Source: DASXRA01 sp036506155 (GTDB lineage Bacteria; Actinomycetota; Actinomycetes; Mycobacteriales; Jatrophihabitantaceae). Taken from it: a stretch of DNA of 64,000 nt. The stretch spans positions 1 through 64,000 of the forward strand of contig DASXSF010000082.1 of NCBI GenBank assembly GCA_036506155.1, written 5' to 3'. The notes under the pieces were generated by a model, which was not told the DNA's origin, ran no database searches, and was given only the letters and a program-made list of their open reading frames with translations. Shown piece by piece: positions 61,601 to 64,000 of this stretch; the first letter of the stretch is position 1, and every line of letters begins with the position of its first letter. The position numbers were made by a program, and so were the translations under genes.

Positions 61601-61983
61601 GGTTGCGGAAGATTCGGCCGAGCCAAATGCGGCGCCGCTCCGATCGCGCTCAGCAGGTTGTGTACGAGCGCGAGGTGCAACATCTCCTGCGTCGCGACGT
61701 GCGAAATCTGCCGCCGCCATCGGGTGACCGCATCCAGCTCGCTCTCGGACAACCCTTCGTCGGCCCGCTGCTTGAGCGAGAAGGCCGCGAACAGGTATTG
61801 GCACATGATGCCGTGCTCGAGCTCGGCGGCCTGGCACAGCATGTAGATCAGGGCTTCACGGTGCTCGATCACGAACGACATCTCCGGAGCGGCCGTACCG
61901 CCCCGCGTACGAATGACCTGCGCCAGCCTTCCGAATGCTGCCGACGTCGGAGGGTCACCAGATATGCCGTCATCGCCACTCAT
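58699..61983 (-). CDS. Ferritin-like / CDGSH / Fer4-type / CDGSH / globin-like fusion protein
   Basis: A 1094-residue multidomain protein. Residues about 35-290 form a ferritin-like helical domain (LCQAAELEHGIMCQYLFAAF, HVATQEMLHLALVHNLLSA, related to VioB/RebD-type di-iron domains). Residues about 560-650 are a linker. Residues about 660-678 hold a CDGSH 2Fe-2S motif (CRCGESTSKPFCDGTH). Residues about 705-775 are a divergent 4Fe-4S mono-cluster domain (IFDNRGICQHSGIC, RAVRGCPSGALSY). Residues about 818-834 hold a second CDGSH motif (CRCGHSLNKPFCSGMH). Residues about 860-975 form a truncated-haemoglobin-like domain (LTRMAELFYEKFVPADAELAPLF). The last ~50 residues carry FAFDLWNYDEVKSNAQIILERL. 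It is probably a redox or iron-handling protein. GAGGAG precedes ATG 61983. Confidence 0.85.
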   Translation of the reverse strand: MSGDDGISGDPPTSAAFGRLAQVIRTRGGTAAPEMSFVIEHREALIYMLCQAAELEHGIMCQYLFAAFSLKQRADEGLSESELDAVTRWRRQISHVATQEMLHLALVHNLLSAIGAAPHLARPNLPQPANHYPAGVQLALLPFGEQALRHFMFLERPEGMDMDDAEGLAAIGQAEPLMRAYDIVPRLQDFSTVGHLYRSIEHGLAHLTEKFGERWLFVGPPRAQATSANFRWPELVAVTDLASARRAVEEILEQGEGARGHWENAHFGQFVKMLDEYQTMRAANPDFDPVRPVLAVNVRPAEHADVPLITDPVTAHCTDLFNVAYEVLLQALERYFAHTEESDAQLATLADLTVGLMFRVIKPLGDLITTLPAGPEYPGRTAGPSFELFYETDYLMPHRAAAWALLEERLREAAEYSERVRAGNGSRVSEGLTPIGPALNGLADSLAGHFPDWGSTSRWADDRPARGAAAATAGPMVEALLVRAGDLAGSSRRSDGAASRSLVRLVADVHTLTRAAGAADVGTEVLARLVDSVLRPLAESLPPVGERREARPEARKPDAPAKGSSLPGQLWELTKAATRLGAAPNAPAGLVEATAALQDLACRLAPARGPDNAASRLAELRTLQAGVAPGIRVSVDGPYLVTNAENLRNWLGEELPARPQMALCRCGESTSKPFCDGTHARIGFSGAKDPKRVADHRDTYPGQQVTIFDNRGICQHSGICSKQLSTVFHADADPFVTPNGGRMDDVIRAVRGCPSGALSYAVDGVEARATVDHHSKRVPGIEVSRDGPYRITGGIGLTDEDGADVTRAEGSSREHYALCRCGHSLNKPFCSGMHWYVGFKDPMPSPGWEPSLFEWAGGTPALTRMAELFYEKFVPADAELAPLFAGMPPDQPERAAAWLAEAFGGPKLDSRRYGNGRPPNRLISQGAGADLTEPARAWWVSLMLQAAHEAGLPADPEFRSAFASFLEWDSRTPADASAGAAERQESPVPQWDWGAAGRPMTRASTNAKEDSEVATALPGPDESVSFSRHIKGLFRSRDRQSMSFAFDLWNYDEVKSNAQIILERLQSGSMPCDGPWDQPKLQTFERWITTGAAE

Positions 61984-62472
61984 GGATGCTCCTCAGGCTC
62001 GGGGGTGACCGCGTCATCGATGGCGGCAGGAACAATTCGCGACGTTGCCACCCCGCTCCCCACGCCCGGAGTACGCCTCTGCATCCACCAGTCAGCGTTC
62101 ACGCTGAGGTTGCGCGAATCGCGCTGCAGCAGGAGCGGTCGACAGCGCCGCGACGCAGGACTGCGCGAGGTAGTCATAGTGATCAAGTCGATCGCCCCGA
62201 GCCCACCGGCATAACCATTCCGATCGCTTGACACGTGCACCAGGCAGAAGACCGGCGATTCTGAGGCAGATCAGTACCGGAATCAGCAGCGAGGTTGGGC
62301 GGAGCACCGACTGGGAGCTGTGGGGATCGGGATGTGCGGTGTTCCGAGACCGTGAGCAGCCACCGATTCGTCATCCCGGGCTCGGGCACCGGTGGCTTTC
62401 GCACTGAGTTGGGCGAAGGCGCCCAGGTCCCACCTCGACGGCCCCTCCGCCAGCTTCCCACGCTAGAGGACG
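61984..62472. other. Upstream region of the fusion gene; possible tiny coupled frame
   Basis: No certain gene is present. A minus-strand frame (about 62177 down to 61980) ends in EEHP and its TGA overlaps the fusion gene ATG (ATGA). It reads LQRDSRNLSVNADWWMQRRT in its centre. It lacks a clear ribosome site and may be only leader sequence. The plus strand of this region shows nothing recognisable. Confidence 0.25.
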
Positions 62473-62961
62473 ATGAGCCGAATGAGTGACAGTGCCAGCG
62501 AGGATCCGCGCATTGCGTTCGTCTATCAGGAGGCGCTGCGGGGTCTGCTGCAGCAACAAGCTGCGGTCGAGAGCCTGCACAACCGTGCCGCCACGCTGGT
62601 CTTCGCCGCATCATTTGCAAGCTCCCTGCTCGGCAGCAGGGCGCTGGCCAACGGCGTGGGGGCCTGGGACTGGCTCGCCATCTCGCTGCTGCTGGTGATC
62701 GGCGCCTTGACCGTCGCGCTGCTGTGGCCGTACTACAACCTCACCTTCCGATTCGACCCGGAGGAGCTGCTCACCACCTACGTCGATACCGACCAACCTC
62801 TGTCGATGAACGACATCCACCGCCGGCTCGCGCTACGGATCAAGGCGGATTGGCAGCGCAACGGTCGCATCGTCCGCCGGCTGCGCGAGCTGCTGCAGAT
62901 CGCACTGGTCGCGCTGCTGGCCGACATCCTGGCCTGGATGCTGTCCATCGCCAGTGGGTAG
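62473..62961 (+). CDS. Small membrane protein of unknown function
   Basis: A 162-residue protein with three hydrophobic segments (LVFAASFASSLLGSRALANG, WLAISLLLVIGALTVALLW and a C-terminal helix near 140-158) and a cytoplasmic middle part (SMNDIHRRLALRIKADWQRNG). The N-terminus is acidic and helical. It resembles the many small actinobacterial membrane proteins that sit beside signalling or defence genes; I recognise no precise family. ATG 62473 and ATG 62482 are both possible; AGAGGA lies just upstream. Confidence 0.65.
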   Translation: MSRMSDSASEDPRIAFVYQEALRGLLQQQAAVESLHNRAATLVFAASFASSLLGSRALANGVGAWDWLAISLLLVIGALTVALLWPYYNLTFRFDPEELLTTYVDTDQPLSMNDIHRRLALRIKADWQRNGRIVRRLRELLQIALVALLADILAWMLSIASG

Positions 62962-63039
62962 CCAGCGCCACGAACGGATGCCGCTAACCGCGGCAGTCGT
63001 GCCGTAGCACGATCGACCGATGAGAACGGTCACATGTCC

Positions 63040-63636
63040 TCATGCTTGGGCTGACCTGGGGCTAGACCTAGCACATGGAGCGTGTACGCGTGACATCGCG
63101 CGATTTCTGGAGTCCCGCAGAATCCGGGCCCCAGATGCCCAGTAAATACTCGACTCGGCTGCTACGGCGATTCGACTGTGGCCAGCGCTGAGGAGGAAGC
63201 CGGCGTAGATCTGCCAGCCATGGGACTGCGCCGGGGCGAGGCGCGCGACCCAGTCGGTTGGCTGTTCGGTGAGCGCGTCGAGAACCGCTGACGAGCAGAG
63301 GAACGGCAGGCCGAGGGCGTCGGCCCGGGCGGCAGCGGCGCGGGCGACGACGCTGTGATACTCCCCCGCCACGGCAGCCACGCCCAGGCGAGCCAATTCA
63401 TCTACCGCCGCCGCGGCCCTCCGTGGATCAGCCGCGGTGTCTCTGACCACCAACTCGAGTGGCCTTCCGACGATCCCGCCGGCGTCATTGACCTCGCGAG
63501 CGGCCAGCTCGAGTCCTGCGAGCAGGTGTTGGCCCTCCTCGACCCAGCCGGGCCGAGTCAGCGGAACCAGCGCGCCGATCCGGACGGATGACCCGTCAGT
63601 CCGCTCCGCTCCGTGTGGCGATAGTGGCGTATTCAT
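63040..63636 (-). pseudogene. Truncated ABC substrate-binding protein (Leu/Ile/Val-type)
   Basis: From ATG 63636 the frame encodes VRIGALVPLTRPGWVEEGQH, ELAAREVNDAGGIVGRPLEL, VVRDTAADPRRAAAAVDELA and GHSRIAVAAESSIYWASG. This is the N-terminal half of a branched-chain amino-acid-type binding protein. It lacks a signal peptide. After RILRD the sequence turns into an unrelated tail, and half of the protein is missing. Confidence 0.65.
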
Positions 63637-63689
63637 GCGTTGGCGTCTTCCGCTGACGATTCTGTTGCACCATAACGACAAGCCTCGGC

Positions 63690-64000
63690 AGATATCCCCG
63701 GGAACGGTCCCGGTGGTGGCCGGGCTGGTGGTGCTGGTGTATGGGCTGTCCGAGGCCGAGAGCGCGGGCTGGGGCGCGCGCCGACGACCCTTGCGCTGCT
63801 GGCGGCCGAGATGGTGCTGCTGGGTGTGTTCGTGCGGGTCGAGCGGCGGGTGCAGCATCCGCTGCTGCCGCTGCGGATCGTGCTGAACCGCTTCCGCGGC
63901 GGCGCGTACCTGGCTGTGGGGCTGTCCGCCATAGGAGTGTTCGGGGTTCTTTGTTCCCGACCTACTGCTCCGTCGTGATCAACACACCCGCGGTCCCGAG
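63690..64000 (+). pseudogene. Broken DHA2-type MFS transporter fragment
   Basis: The readings VAGLVVLVYGLSEAESAGWG, LALLAAEMVLLGVFVRVERR, HPLLPLRIVLNRFRGGAYLAVGL and IGVFGV match the middle of EmrB/QacA-family drug exporters. At least two frameshifts are needed to join them (near 63775 and near 63945). The N-terminal helices are absent. The fragment reaches the window end. Confidence 0.6.

Noticed and set aside
1..64000. CRISPR arrays, rRNA operons, prophage structural genes or a replication origin
   Set aside because: No regular spacer-repeat pattern, rRNA core sequence, capsid or terminase genes, or DnaA-box clusters were recognised in any part of the window.

Overview
This 64-kb window comes from a high-GC Gram-positive bacterium, almost certainly an actinomycete. 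The signs are high GC with GC-rich third codon positions, many GTG starts, ATGA/GTGA start-stop overlaps, a SigL-like ECF sigma factor with a zinc anti-sigma factor, a DrrAB-type exporter, LacI/ABC sugar operons, an S53 peptidase, and remnants of MmpL- and DHA2-type transporters. I cannot name the genus. No rRNA, complete tRNA or CRISPR array is visible.

Regions. (1) 0-2.7 kb: a partial unknown gene, then a lipoprotein gene divergent from a membrane protein-sigma-anti-sigma operon. Both divergent promoters carry the same ECF-type CCGAACC/CGTA elements, so the unit looks self-regulated. (2) 2.8-6.3 kb: a D-2-hydroxyacid dehydrogenase, a DrrAB-like ABC exporter and a divergent MarR regulator whose tail is frameshifted. 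(3) 6.4-15.9 kb: a sugar or polyol utilisation operon with LacI, ABC importer, two dehydrogenases and three TIM-barrel isomerase-like enzymes, behind a perfect 18-bp LacI-type palindrome. (4) 16-22 kb: a two-component system beside a decayed MmpL-type transporter, a TetR gene, and broken hydrolase and lactate-dehydrogenase genes. A tRNA 3'-end remnant lies near 16.1 kb. (5) 22-30 kb: secreted or surface proteins (sialidase-like, beta-propeller, 981-residue sedolisin-type protease).

(6) 30.4-48.4 kb is the most interesting part. It holds homologues of the 'nitrogen-starvation' Nit1C genes: MSMEG_0572/Sll0783-like, MSMEG_0565-like glycosyltransferase, MSMEG_0568-like radical SAM, a Sll0786-like acetyltransferase and a Sll0787-like AIR-synthase relative. 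I find no nitrilase anywhere in the window. Instead these genes are interleaved with a carbamoyl-transfer module (FdrA, DUF1116, carbamate kinase) and a tightly coupled operon. That operon encodes a ComA (phosphosulfolactate synthase)-like enzyme, an unrecognised 301-residue protein, two different argininosuccinate/adenylosuccinate-lyase superfamily enzymes, a D-cysteine desulfhydrase/ACC deaminase-like PLP enzyme, the DUF1116 protein and an OsmC protein. A regulator (XRE-cupin) and a pair of similar 34-bp sites link several of the units. I infer a nitrogen-scavenging pathway that breaks C-N bonds in an unidentified ureido- or carbamoyl-type compound and recovers ATP, CO2 and ammonia through carbamoyl phosphate. 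Gene fragments (aminotransferase on the left; VKOR, IS30 and tyrosine recombinase on the right) flank the block and suggest it was inserted.

(7) 49-64 kb: a cation diffusion facilitator, a FetB-like permease, a transglutaminase-like protein, an amidohydrolase, a secreted GH30 enzyme, and a 1094-residue fusion (ferritin-like, CDGSH, Fer4-type, CDGSH, globin-like) with a DJ-1/PfpI partner. The window ends in decaying transporter genes.
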